A DNA stretch of 64,000 nt, taken from contig NZ_CP022098.1 of the NCBI RefSeq assembly GCF_002305875.1, forward strand, positions 11,408,001-11,472,000, written 5' to 3'. The notes under the pieces are model-generated. The model made no database searches, had not been told where the DNA came from, and worked only from the letters and a program-made list of their open reading frames with translations. Shown piece by piece: positions 24,206-32,295 of the stretch. Both the position numbers and the translations under genes were made by a program. Position 1 is the stretch's first letter. The number at the start of each line of letters is the position of its first letter. This DNA comes from Cystobacter fuscus (GTDB lineage: Bacteria > Myxococcota > Myxococcia > Myxococcales > Myxococcaceae).

Positions 24206-26680
24206 ATGTTCGTCTCCCGCTGGGCCCAGTCCGGCCTTCCCATGTTCGCGGCGGCTTCACTGCTCCTGCAGGTATGGGGCGCACCCGAAGCAGTCGCCGC
24301 CGAGCGACGGTTCCTCATCGACTTCGGCGCGGAACCATCATCCACCCCTGGATGGAACAACATCTACTTCGGCCACACCGGCTCGGAGCTGTCGGGGCTG
24401 GTGGACTCGACGGGTGTCACCTCGGGGCTGTCGCTTCAGATAACCGATGGGTTCTGGCAGGGCTGGGTGGGGGCGTACAACGGCGCTGGCACCACCGCGA
24501 GCACGCTCTACCCGGCGACGGCCACCCAGGATACGTTCTTCATCGGGACCAACGAGGGCTCGACCGACGAGCTGGCCCGGCTGCGCATCTCCGGACTGGC
24601 CATCAACGGGACGTACTCGCTGCGCTTCTATGCCTCCCGGATGACGGACGACCAGACGTCGGACCGGACCACGCTGTACACCGTGGGCACCCAGACGGTG
24701 GAGTTGCAGGCGCGCAACAACATCGACGGCTACGCCCAGCTGTCCGGACTGGCGCCCACCCACGGCGCGCTGGACATCACCCTGACGATGAAGCCCGGCG
24801 CCGTCTTCGGCTACCTGGGCGTCCTGGAGCTCATCGAGCAGGACGGTGGCGTGGTGAACCAACCCCCCGTGCCGAACGCCGGCGCGGACCGGAGCATCCC
24901 CCTGCCCTCCAACACGGTGGCGATCCAACAGACGATCTCCGACCCCGAGGGGCAATCCACCACCTTCCAGTGGACCCAGGTTTCCGGCCCCAACACCGCG
25001 CGGCTCTACCAGAACCCCTGGAGCCCTCTCATCGCGAGCAACCTGGTGCAGGGCACCTACGTCTTCCGCCTCACCGCGACGGATGCCCAGGGCGCGAGCG
25101 CGTCCGATGACGTGAGCGTGTCCGTGGTGCCGAGCACCGGCACTGGTAGCCCCATCCAGCGCACCCTCACCGGGAAGTCCGTGACCGCCAACGCCAAGGT
25201 CATCCACTATTACGAGTCGCTGCCCCGGGGCTACAACACCGACCCGAACCGCAAGTGGCCGCTCATCATCTTCCACCACGGCATCGGCGAGCGGGGCAGC
25301 ACCCCGGAGACGCTGCCTGGCGTGCTGGGCAACCTCACCCCCATCCGGGACACCGCGCCGCTCGAGTTCAACGTCAACGGCGTGACGGAGTCCTTCATCG
25401 TCCTGCAGCCGCAGTTGCACGAGTCCTACGGCGACTGGCAGGACTTCTTTACGCAGGCGATGATCGACACGGCCCGGGCCAACCTCCGCGTGGACCTGGA
25501 CCGCATCTACCTGGTGGGCTACTCGCTGGGCGCGTTCCACACGTGGACCTTCCCGCAGCGCTCGGATACGAACGCCAGCCAGATTGCCGCGGTCGCCCCC
25601 ATCGCCGGTGGACGGATCTACAGCGTGAATGGCGCGTCCCAGATCTGCCGCCTGGCGGACCAGGACGTCCCGGTGTGGGCGTTCCACGCGGTGGATGACC
25701 ACACGGTGAACGTGAGCACGACGGACAACGCGGTGAACGCGCTCAACGCCTGCTCGCCCGCGGCGGACCCGGCGCCCCGCTACACGCGCCCGACCACCGG
25801 CGACCACTGGATCCTGGGCGGGGTCGTGAACCCCAACGCGGCGGAGACCACCAACATCTACCGGTGGCTGCTCCAGCACCGGCGCAACGCCACGCCGACG
25901 CCGACGCCGACGTCCCGGACGCTCACGCCCAGGATGACCACCGTTCCCAAGCTCTACAACGGCTCGATGGGCTACTACGAGTCGCTGCCGCGCGGCTATG
26001 ACACGGACCCCAACCGCCAGTGGCCCCTGCTCATCTTCCTCCATGGCGATGGCCAGCGGGGCAACGGCACGACGGAACTGCCGAAGGTGCTGGAGACGGG
26101 GCTGCCGGAGAAGATCAACGCGGGCCACCAGCTCGAGTTCACCGTCAACGGGGCGAATGATTCGTTCGTGGTGCTCATCCCCCAGATTCCTCCGGGCCCC
26201 TCGGGGTGGCACCCCTACCAGGTGGAGCGGATGCTCGACGTCGGACTGGCCAACTACCGCATCGATCCGAAGCGCGTGTACGTGACGGGTCTGTCGCTCG
26301 GGGGCTTCGGCACCACGGCCTTCGTGGAGTTCTCCCTGGCCAACGCCCAGCGCATCGCGGCGATCGCTCCCACGGATGGCGCCAACTATGGCCCCGACAT
26401 CTGGACCCCGGACCTGGGCTCCGTCCTCACGAACACCTGCTACATCGCGCAGGCGGGCGTGAAGGTCTGGTTGTTCTACGGCGCGACCGATGGCTGGGGC
26501 TGGACGGCCTCCCAGTTCGTGGACCGTTTGAATGCGTGCTCCCCCGCGCCAGTGCCCGCACCGGTGGTGACCGTCTATCCCAACCTCGGACACGCCGCGT
26601 GGGGCCGGGCATACGCGACGGACCACTCGTGGCATACCCCGAACCTCTATGAGTGGCTGCTCGCCCAGCAGCGCCCATAG
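24206..26680 (+). CDS. Secreted two-domain carbohydrate-type esterase with PKD linker
   Basis: 824 aa from ATG 24206 (AGGAGG nine nt upstream). Signal peptide ends near VAA-ERR. Residues 30-215 are a beta-sandwich module, 220-310 a PKD-like domain (PVPNAGADRSI...FQWTQVSGP). Two homologous alpha/beta-hydrolase domains follow: the first with nucleophile Ser440 in GYSLGAF and motif SLPRGYNTD, the second with Ser697 in GLSLGGF and motif SLPRGYDTD. A TPTPTPT linker at about 565 separates them. This PHB-depolymerase/feruloyl-esterase-like duplication suits degradation of plant or bacterial polymers by a predatory or saprophytic myxobacterium. The substrate is not evident. Confidence 0.88.
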   Translation: MFVSRWAQSGLPMFAAASLLLQVWGAPEAVAAERRFLIDFGAEPSSTPGWNNIYFGHTGSELSGLVDSTGVTSGLSLQITDGFWQGWVGAYNGAGTTASTLYPATATQDTFFIGTNEGSTDELARLRISGLAINGTYSLRFYASRMTDDQTSDRTTLYTVGTQTVELQARNNIDGYAQLSGLAPTHGALDITLTMKPGAVFGYLGVLELIEQDGGVVNQPPVPNAGADRSIPLPSNTVAIQQTISDPEGQSTTFQWTQVSGPNTARLYQNPWSPLIASNLVQGTYVFRLTATDAQGASASDDVSVSVVPSTGTGSPIQRTLTGKSVTANAKVIHYYESLPRGYNTDPNRKWPLIIFHHGIGERGSTPETLPGVLGNLTPIRDTAPLEFNVNGVTESFIVLQPQLHESYGDWQDFFTQAMIDTARANLRVDLDRIYLVGYSLGAFHTWTFPQRSDTNASQIAAVAPIAGGRIYSVNGASQICRLADQDVPVWAFHAVDDHTVNVSTTDNAVNALNACSPAADPAPRYTRPTTGDHWILGGVVNPNAAETTNIYRWLLQHRRNATPTPTPTSRTLTPRMTTVPKLYNGSMGYYESLPRGYDTDPNRQWPLLIFLHGDGQRGNGTTELPKVLETGLPEKINAGHQLEFTVNGANDSFVVLIPQIPPGPSGWHPYQVERMLDVGLANYRIDPKRVYVTGLSLGGFGTTAFVEFSLANAQRIAAIAPTDGANYGPDIWTPDLGSVLTNTCYIAQAGVKVWLFYGATDGWGWTASQFVDRLNACSPAPVPAPVVTVYPNLGHAAWGRAYATDHSWHTPNLYEWLLAQQRP

Positions 26681-26693
26681 AGGGCATGCCGGC

Positions 26694-26792
26694 CAGGAGC
26701 TGCCCGTGGGCGTGGTGACGGCCGTGCTCGGCGGGCCGCTGTTCCTCGCACTGCTCCACCGGCGCGGGCGACTATCCTCTTCAGCCGTCTAG
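26694..26792 (+). pseudogene. C-terminal remnant of a FecCD-family iron/B12 permease
   Basis: The stretch QELPVGVVTAVLGGPLFLAL, then LHRRGR and a short tail, is the conserved last membrane helix and C terminus of FecCD permeases. The rest of the gene is absent; the preceding bases follow directly after the esterase stop. Its own stop TAG (26790-26792) lies inside the CTAG target duplication of the adjacent insertion element. It was evidently once the gene directly upstream of the hydrolase at 28555. Confidence 0.8.
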
Positions 26793-28542
26793 AACACCGA
26801 CCGATTTGATTTTTTAGTAAAATCAGGGATTTACGTGAGGGGGTGGACAACAGGGGCTGAATTTGATCAGGTCGGCACATGACCTTAGCCGTCAGTCCGC
26901 CGAAGGTGACCGGAGAGATAGCTCGATGGACTCCTCCGCGGGAGTTGAACGAGCAAGAGCAACAGATTGTCGAACGGATGAGCCGTAACGGCAAGCTGTT
27001 CGCTTTTCTGCGTCTGAATCGGCACAAGCTGATGGATGAGGCTTTTCAGGCGGAACTGGCCTCCATGTACCGCCAGACAGGAGCAGGGAAAGTGGCTATA
27101 GCACCCGGGCTGATGGCAATGGCAATACTCTTACAGGGATACATGGGAGTGTCGGATGCCACCCTGGTGGAACTGACGGTCTTCGACTTGAGAGTGCAGA
27201 TGGTGTTGGGCTGGTTGGGTCACAGCGAGCCGGCGTTCTCCCAGGGCTCGTTGTATGAGTTTCGTCAGCGGCTGATGAGAAACCAAATGGACCGGCGCCT
27301 CCTGGAGAAGACAGTCGAGGTGGCGCGGGAACAGAAAGAGTTCGGTGAGCGAAAGCTCAAGACGCTGTTGCGAGTGGCGATTGACTCAAAGCCACTGGAG
27401 GGAGCTGGCCGGGTAGAGGACACCATCAACCTGGTAGGACACGCAGCGCGCAAGGTGATGATGTGCGTGGCGAAGCTGCTGGGATGTTCCAAGCAGCAGG
27501 CCTGCCGAGAGGCGGGTATTCCCTTGTTGTTGGAAAAAAGTATCAAGAAGGGATTGGATGTGGACTGGAGCGAAGCGGGGCAGAAAAAGAAAGCGCTGCA
27601 AGCCCTGCTCGAGCAAGTGGAAAGCATGATGTCCTGGCTAAGAAAGAATCTGGCAGAGGAGATGGAAGAGGAGCCTTTGAGGGAACACGTTCAGACTCTC
27701 GAGCAGATTCGCAAGCAGGACCTGGAGCCGGACCCAGAAGGAGGAGGTGTCCGCGTTCGCCAGCAAGTGGCGGAAGAGAGACGAGTGTCGGTAGAAGATG
27801 GGGAGATGCGTCATGGACGCAAGAGCAAAAGCAAGCGCTTCAACGGATTCAAGCAGCATGTGGCCACGGCGCTGGACGAAGAACTCATCCTGGCATGTGC
27901 TGTGACGCCCGCCAACCGACCTGAAGCGGAGGCAACACCGGCGCTTGAGAAGGACATGGAGAAGCAAGGAGTGAAGATTGACGAGTTACACATAGACCGG
28001 GGGTATATCAACAGCAGTATCGTGGACAGCGTGCTCGAGGAGGGAGGGGAAGTGCTGAGCAAGCCGTGGAAGGCACGCAATGGGGAGTTGTTCGCGAAGT
28101 CAGACTTCAAAATAGATATGCGAAGCCGGACCATCACGTGTCCGGAGGGGAAGACAATGCGCTTCGAACTGGGAAAGACAGTCGAATTCGCGACAAAGGA
28201 CTGTGAGACTTGTCCATTGCGCGAGAAATGTACACAAGCCCAGATAGGACAAGGACGGACTGTGGCAATCAGTGAAGATGAAGCGCTCCAGCACAAGTTG
28301 CGCAAATTAATGAAGACACCTGCTGGGCGAGAGCGACTCAGGAAGCGAGTAGGGGTGGAACATCGACAAGCCCATATAGCGCGACGACAGGGGCGTCGTG
28401 CGCGCTATCGGGGCGTGCGTAAGAACGTCTTTGATCTACGACGTGCGGCCAGCATCCAGAATTTGGAGACATGGCAACGCCATCTAGAGTTGTCCCAGCA
28501 GCAGGTGGGATGATGTGGTTTTTAAATCGGTCGGTGTTCTAG
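26789..28542 (+). mobile_element. IS1182-family insertion sequence with CTAG target duplication
   Basis: The element spans 26793-28538 (1746 bp) and is flanked by the 4-bp direct repeat CTAG (26789-26792 and 28539-28542). Terminal inverted repeats begin AACACCGACCGATTT on both ends (26793-26807, 28524-28538), 15 bp perfect. Inside is one intact transposase gene. Its GC content is visibly lower than that of the surroundings. A palindromic 4-bp duplication is in keeping with this family. The insertion appears recent because ends and transposase are intact. Confidence 0.93.
26879..28513 (+). CDS. IS1182-family DDE transposase
   Basis: 544 aa from ATG 26879. The N-terminal part (LFAFLRLNRHKLMDEAFQ, VSDATLVELTVFDLRVQMVL, SQGSLYEFRQRL) is the DUF772-like DNA-binding region of IS1182/IS5-type transposases. 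The catalytic triad is likely Asp in VAIDSKPLEG, Asp in LHIDRGYINS and Glu in VGVEHRQAHI, followed by GRRARYRGVRKNVFDL. A Cys cluster (DCETCPLREKC) precedes the last part. No frameshift or stop interrupts it. Confidence 0.93.
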   Translation: MTLAVSPPKVTGEIARWTPPRELNEQEQQIVERMSRNGKLFAFLRLNRHKLMDEAFQAELASMYRQTGAGKVAIAPGLMAMAILLQGYMGVSDATLVELTVFDLRVQMVLGWLGHSEPAFSQGSLYEFRQRLMRNQMDRRLLEKTVEVAREQKEFGERKLKTLLRVAIDSKPLEGAGRVEDTINLVGHAARKVMMCVAKLLGCSKQQACREAGIPLLLEKSIKKGLDVDWSEAGQKKKALQALLEQVESMMSWLRKNLAEEMEEEPLREHVQTLEQIRKQDLEPDPEGGGVRVRQQVAEERRVSVEDGEMRHGRKSKSKRFNGFKQHVATALDEELILACAVTPANRPEAEATPALEKDMEKQGVKIDELHIDRGYINSSIVDSVLEEGGEVLSKPWKARNGELFAKSDFKIDMRSRTITCPEGKTMRFELGKTVEFATKDCETCPLREKCTQAQIGQGRTVAISEDEALQHKLRKLMKTPAGRERLRKRVGVEHRQAHIARRQGRRARYRGVRKNVFDLRRAASIQNLETWQRHLELSQQQVG

Positions 28543-28554
28543 AAGGAGTCCCTC

Positions 28555-29343
28555 GTGAGCGATGCATCGGTACACATCACCCGTTGGGGCAAGTCCGGTC
28601 CCCGGGTCGTCCTGGTGCATGGAAGCATGCAAGGCAGTGCGGTGGGGGGTGACCTCCACTTCGCCGTCCAGGAGCGTCTGGGCGAGCGGGGGTGGAGGCT
28701 GGTGGTTCCGGATCGTCCCGGCCACGGGCGCAGTCCGGCGCCCGGCCGTCCCGATGATGCCGAGGCGGATGGGGCGTGGGTCGCCGACCTGCTGGAGGAT
28801 GGGGCGCATCTGGTGGGCCACTCCTTCGGAGGGTGTGTCGCCCTGGCCGCCGCCGCGAGGCGTCCCCAGGCCGTGCGTTCCCTGACGCTCATCGAGCCCG
28901 CGCTGCAGAACCTGGCCCCGAAGGACTGGCGCGTGCGGCGCTTCGTCCTGCGGGCCGCGTGGACCATGCTCTCCTCGCTCTCCGCCTCCTCGCGGGCCCG
29001 GCGCTTCTTTCGGCTGATGCGGGTACCTCGCGAGACCGGGAGCGGCGCCTCGCCGGAGGAACTCGAGCGCGTGGGGCGGGCGCTGCTCCAGCTCAAGGTC
29101 CCCTCGCCGGAAACGCTGCGGAGTCAGATGGAGACCGTGCGCCGCGAGGGCATTCCCCTGCTGGTCGTGACGGGAGGGTGGAGCCCGGCGCTGGAGGCCG
29201 CCGCGGATGCCGCGGTCGCCCTGGGCGGGGGCCAGCGGCGGGTGATTGCCTCGGAGAACCACTTCCCCCAAAGCATCTCCGACGAGTTCAACCAGCTCCT
29301 CGATGCCTTCATGCGCGAGAGCGACGCACGGCGCTCGCGCTGA
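28555..29343 (+). CDS. Alpha/beta hydrolase
   Basis: 262 aa from GTG 28555 with AAGGAG 6 nt upstream, directly after the IS target duplication. Features: VVLVHGSMQGS (oxyanion loop), DRPGHGRSPAPG, nucleophile motif GHSFGG, and ENHFPQ with the putative catalytic His. It is a compact epoxide-hydrolase/MhpC-like enzyme. Before the insertion it would have followed the FecCD permease gene with 12 nt between, so a role with iron-chelate or related uptake (for example siderophore ester hydrolysis) is possible but not shown. Confidence 0.88.
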   Translation: MSDASVHITRWGKSGPRVVLVHGSMQGSAVGGDLHFAVQERLGERGWRLVVPDRPGHGRSPAPGRPDDAEADGAWVADLLEDGAHLVGHSFGGCVALAAAARRPQAVRSLTLIEPALQNLAPKDWRVRRFVLRAAWTMLSSLSASSRARRFFRLMRVPRETGSGASPEELERVGRALLQLKVPSPETLRSQMETVRREGIPLLVVTGGWSPALEAAADAAVALGGGQRRVIASENHFPQSISDEFNQLLDAFMRESDARRSR

Positions 29344-29716
29344 AGCTGTCCTCCAAAGGAGACCAGGCAGGCGGGGCGGCGCGGGGTGGATTGACGCTCT
29401 CGGGAGACAACTGGCTGCCGCCGGCGTTTGTACGTGGGTCATGGACCTGGTTGGAATGACTTGTACATTCCATTCCAAATCCGGCGAGCCGTTGTTCGTG
29501 GATGAGGTTTGAGCCGGCCCCACGAAGCAAGCTCGGCGTGGAGCCTACTTGCGCGCCAGACCCAACGAGGCCAACAGGTAGTGGAAGGCCGCCCAGAAGT
29601 AGAAGCACAACAGGACGATGCTTTCCCGGGCGTCTTGCCGCCTTGCTGGCCGCCCTATTCGCCACTCATAAGATTCCGTAGATTCGAACGCTACAAGCTT
29701 ACACGGGGTACCAAGG
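29344..29716 (+). other. Intergenic debris
   Basis: Contains an 8-bp inverted repeat TTGGAATG/CATTCCAA (29451-29458, 29471-29478) and, on the minus strand at 29634-29545, the end of a membrane protein frame (ESIVLLCFYFWAAFHYLL, then a stop). Nothing else was recognised. Confidence 0.4.
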
Positions 29717-29923
29717 ATGCCGCGAATCTACAAACCGGGCTCGTTCTTGAGAATCCCCCTTGCCGACGGCTCTTGGTGGAGAGAGCTGGAGGAGCAGTTT
29801 TCTCAACCGATTGTCCAGTTCATGCAGGACATTGGGAACTTCAGCGACTGCACAATCTTCGACACCGTCGGCAATGAGCGAAGCGCGGAGCCCCAGGAGT
29901 GTATCGGGCTTGAGCGCTCGGCT
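29717..29923 (+). pseudogene. Imm26-like immunity protein, internally deleted and truncated
   Basis: ATG 29717 begins MPRIYKPGSFLRIPLADGS, typical of Imm26-type immunity proteins. It jumps straight to WWRELEEQFSQPIVQFMQD and CTIFDTVGNERSA, PQECIGLERSA. In relatives about 50-60 residues lie between GS and the WRELEE helix, so an in-frame internal piece is missing. After ERSA the frame no longer looks like the family. No toxin gene is adjacent. An orphan decayed immunity gene, common in polymorphic toxin loci. Confidence 0.65.
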
Positions 29924-29960
29924 GGCGAGAGCATCGAAGGTGTGGCGGCAGGTATCTGCG

Positions 29961-30256
29961 GTCCCGAAGGTGCCGATCAAGAAGATCGAGGCCATCACGT
30001 TCACGAATTTGTTTCCCGCTGCGGCTATTGACGCAGAGAAGTCTCAGCACGGATTCCCTTTCTTCCAAAGCTCGCAGAGCACGCTGGGATCGATGACTCT
30101 GTCGCGTATGACCTTGCGCTGGACTTCGAGGGTATGCGGGGTCGTGGATGGGTCGTCCCGATGGGGGGCTTCCCCGTCGCCTACGGTATTTCCGCTGAAC
30201 CAGCGCGAGTGTGGGGCGACGAGAGTCTCTTTGGTCAGCTCGACGGAGTTCTGTAG
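29961..30256 (+). pseudogene. Frameshifted fragment, probably immunity or conserved hypothetical
   Basis: The sequence reads KVPIKKIEAITFTNLFPAA then AIDAEK to about 30040, where the good frame shifts by one base. It then continues as ARIPFLPKLAEHAGIDDSVA and, further on, VVPMGGFPVAYGISAEPARV, ending at a TAG at 30254-30256. Both parts have balanced composition unlike shadows, so this is a single decayed C-terminal region. The family was not recognised. Confidence 0.45.
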
Positions 30257-30348
30257 GCCATAGCCGCCCGGGATGTGCCCTCTCTGTCTGCGTAGCGTCG
30301 GCGCCCGTGCTCCTCCTCTCGGGCCTTCTCGCGTCTGACCAGGTAGTA

Positions 30349-31149
30349 CTAATGCCGCCCCAACTCCCTGTCCCAGGCAGCCAACTGCACGGTCACCGTG
30401 TATTTGTCGGCGCTGGAGAGCGACTCGAACTTCTTCGGGGGAAGCGCGGAGAGGCGCTCGCGCAGGAAGTCCGTGTCCCTGAGCACCTCGCGGTGTTTGA
30501 ATTCGGTGTCCTCCTCCACCAGGACAGGCATCAACCGGAGCACGGCCTCCAGGCAGTCCTCTCGGGTAGCGCGAGCCATGCGCTTCACCGTCATGGCCAT
30601 GTGCTCGCGGACCGAGGCAGGGCCTCCGGGGCACCACGCCTCCAGGGTCTTGCGGTAGATATCCTCCATGAGTTCTTCCAGCGTGTACTTCTTACCGGGC
30701 CAGAACGCGTAGCGAGGGCCCTGGAGCACATCCCAGAAACGGAGCACCGAGGCGAGCCGGTTCGCCACGCGCTCCGCGCTCCGCGGCGGGGACGGAGACA
30801 CGGTATAATCGAGGGCGCCCCAAGGGGTGCCCAGGCAGAAGGACTCGAAGGCGTCCCTCATGCGTTGACGCTCCTCCTTCGGGACGCCTTCATTCAAGTC
30901 CATGAAGACGTCGCCGAACATGTGCATCCACCAGCGTGTGCGGCCCAAGTCGAATTCGGCCCCCGAGTGCATCACCAGCAACTCGCCGGACGACACCTGG
31001 CGCATCTGCCGGGGCAGGGGAAAGGCACCGGTCTTGAGGTACTCCCGGGCCCACCAGCGTCCCTCGGCTCTCGCCTTGCGGCGAATGGCGGCGGTGGTGC
31101 CGTAGAGCCACGCCGGAAACTCGAGCACAGGGGACTGCTCCGGGGTCAT
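30349..31149 (-). CDS. Probable immunity-type partner protein, unrecognised family
   Basis: 266 aa from ATG 31149 (GTAGGG upstream; GTG 31167 is an alternative). Soluble, no signal peptide, rich in Trp/Tyr/Arg (FPAWLYGTTAAIRRKA, GRWWAREYLKTGAFP, WWMHMFGDVFMDLNEG). It does not match a family I can name. It follows the signal-peptide nuclease-like gene by 87 nt on the same strand, the order and size expected for an immunity gene. The same layout recurs at 44-45.7 kb and 57-60.6 kb. Function is inferred from this context only. Confidence 0.6.
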   Translation of the reverse strand: MTPEQSPVLEFPAWLYGTTAAIRRKARAEGRWWAREYLKTGAFPLPRQMRQVSSGELLVMHSGAEFDLGRTRWWMHMFGDVFMDLNEGVPKEERQRMRDAFESFCLGTPWGALDYTVSPSPPRSAERVANRLASVLRFWDVLQGPRYAFWPGKKYTLEELMEDIYRKTLEAWCPGGPASVREHMAMTVKRMARATREDCLEAVLRLMPVLVEEDTEFKHREVLRDTDFLRERLSALPPKKFESLSSADKYTVTVQLAAWDRELGRH

Positions 31150-31236
31150 GGCTTTTCGCCCTACCACAGCAGTCGGACGCCCCTCAAGCGCCAGGCACTT
31201 CGCGCGCTCCGAGGGAGGCAGACGCCTCCCGCCCGC

Positions 31237-31980
31237 TCAGCGGCAGTCCACAGGCAGGTAGACTTGGCCCTGGAAGCCCTGGGGCCGTTCGCCCCCTTCA
31301 TAGGCGCCCCGGAGCGCCTGCTCGGCCAACTCACCGCGCTGTTCTATTTCTTCCCTGGGCAACTCCTCTGCCTTCTGGGCCGCCCGCTCCTTCCAGGAAG
31401 CATCGGGCTTCTTGCGCCGGTAGCTCCAACGGTACAGCGTCACTCCGGGCTCTGGCGTGCGCCAGGACAACTGCCAGAGTACTCCCCCCTTCTCGAATTC
31501 GAGGAAGAGGGACCCCTCGAAGCCGGTGCCCCCCGCGAGCTTCTTGTCAGGCTCGACAACCTCATTGAGCGCTGCCAGGTAGCGCCTCGCCTCTTCTCTC
31601 CCTTTCTCGCGCGACTCCTCATTGTCCGGCTTGAGTTCGAACAGCACGAGGGCGCGGGTATCGGTGATGTCCGGGCGCAAGCGCCTCACGAGTTCCGGAA
31701 GACGCTCGGGGTCCCCCAACTCTCCCTTCTCGACAATTCTGTAGAGGTCGACGGTGTTGAGAAAGACGCGGTTGGAGGGGTGCTGCACGCGGTACTCCAG
31801 GCCAATGACCTCATGTGCGGCCTTGCCAAGAAAAGCACCCCAAGGCTCCTTGGAGTCCAGCTTACGGCCAGGGAGCTTGGAGGAAGGCGGCTCCGCCTGG
31901 GCACCGAAGGCCGCCACGAGCACCAGGAGAAAACCCGCCAGCCGAAAGGTGCCCCTCGTCCTGCTTCCACGCTCTTTCAT
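31237..31980 (-). CDS. Secreted protein with PD-(D/E)XK-like domain (toxin-like)
   Basis: 247 aa from ATG 31980 (GGAGGAG about 10 nt upstream; ATG 31989 also possible). Signal peptide FRLAGFLLVLVAAFGAQA. The mature domain contains LRPDITDTRALVLFELKP, where Asp and Glu-x-Lys are spaced as in the catalytic core of PD-(D/E)XK nucleases. Then comes REEARRYLAALNEVV and GFEGSLFLEFEKGGV. Proteins of this kind occur as toxin domains in myxobacterial polymorphic toxin loci. A partner gene follows after 87 nt. Enzyme activity and toxicity are inference. Confidence 0.65.
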   Translation of the reverse strand: MKERGSRTRGTFRLAGFLLVLVAAFGAQAEPPSSKLPGRKLDSKEPWGAFLGKAAHEVIGLEYRVQHPSNRVFLNTVDLYRIVEKGELGDPERLPELVRRLRPDITDTRALVLFELKPDNEESREKGREEARRYLAALNEVVEPDKKLAGGTGFEGSLFLEFEKGGVLWQLSWRTPEPGVTLYRWSYRRKKPDASWKERAAQKAEELPREEIEQRGELAEQALRGAYEGGERPQGFQGQVYLPVDCR

Positions 31981-32295
31981 GTCCAACATGCTCCTCCCGG
32001 TGCGGTGTAAGGTTGGGGAGGGAACTGTGAGGGGCTGACATGCCGATGACGACCGTGGGCCTCGTCCGCCTTATACGCTGCCGTTCTGCCTCCAGATTTG
32101 GTCCAAATCTGGTCCGACAAGAACCGATTTGGTCCCCCAAGGCGCTTCGCGCCTCATCGTTAGGAGTGGGCTCGGCTCAGAGCGGCGGGCAACCTCTACT
32201 GGAAGCGGCGGGAAGCAAAACCGCCGCCGGCAGTGGCTTCCAGATCCGCGTTCCTCTGATGAGCGCTGCCTACCACCCCGGGTCACTGGAGACCA
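31981..32295. other. Intergenic with palindrome and stem-loop
   Basis: Holds a 21-bp perfect palindrome at 32092-32112 (arms CCAGATTTGG and CCAAATCTGG around one T), with further GATTTGGTCC copies just after. It also holds a stem-loop (CTGGAAGC...GCTTCCAG, about 32199-32252) downstream of the GH43 gene that may end its transcription. Confidence 0.45.

Noticed and set aside
24338-26635. 765-codon minus-strand frame opposite the esterase
   Set aside because: Shadow frame with Val/Arg/Gly bias; the plus-strand frame has signal peptide, domains and ribosome binding site.
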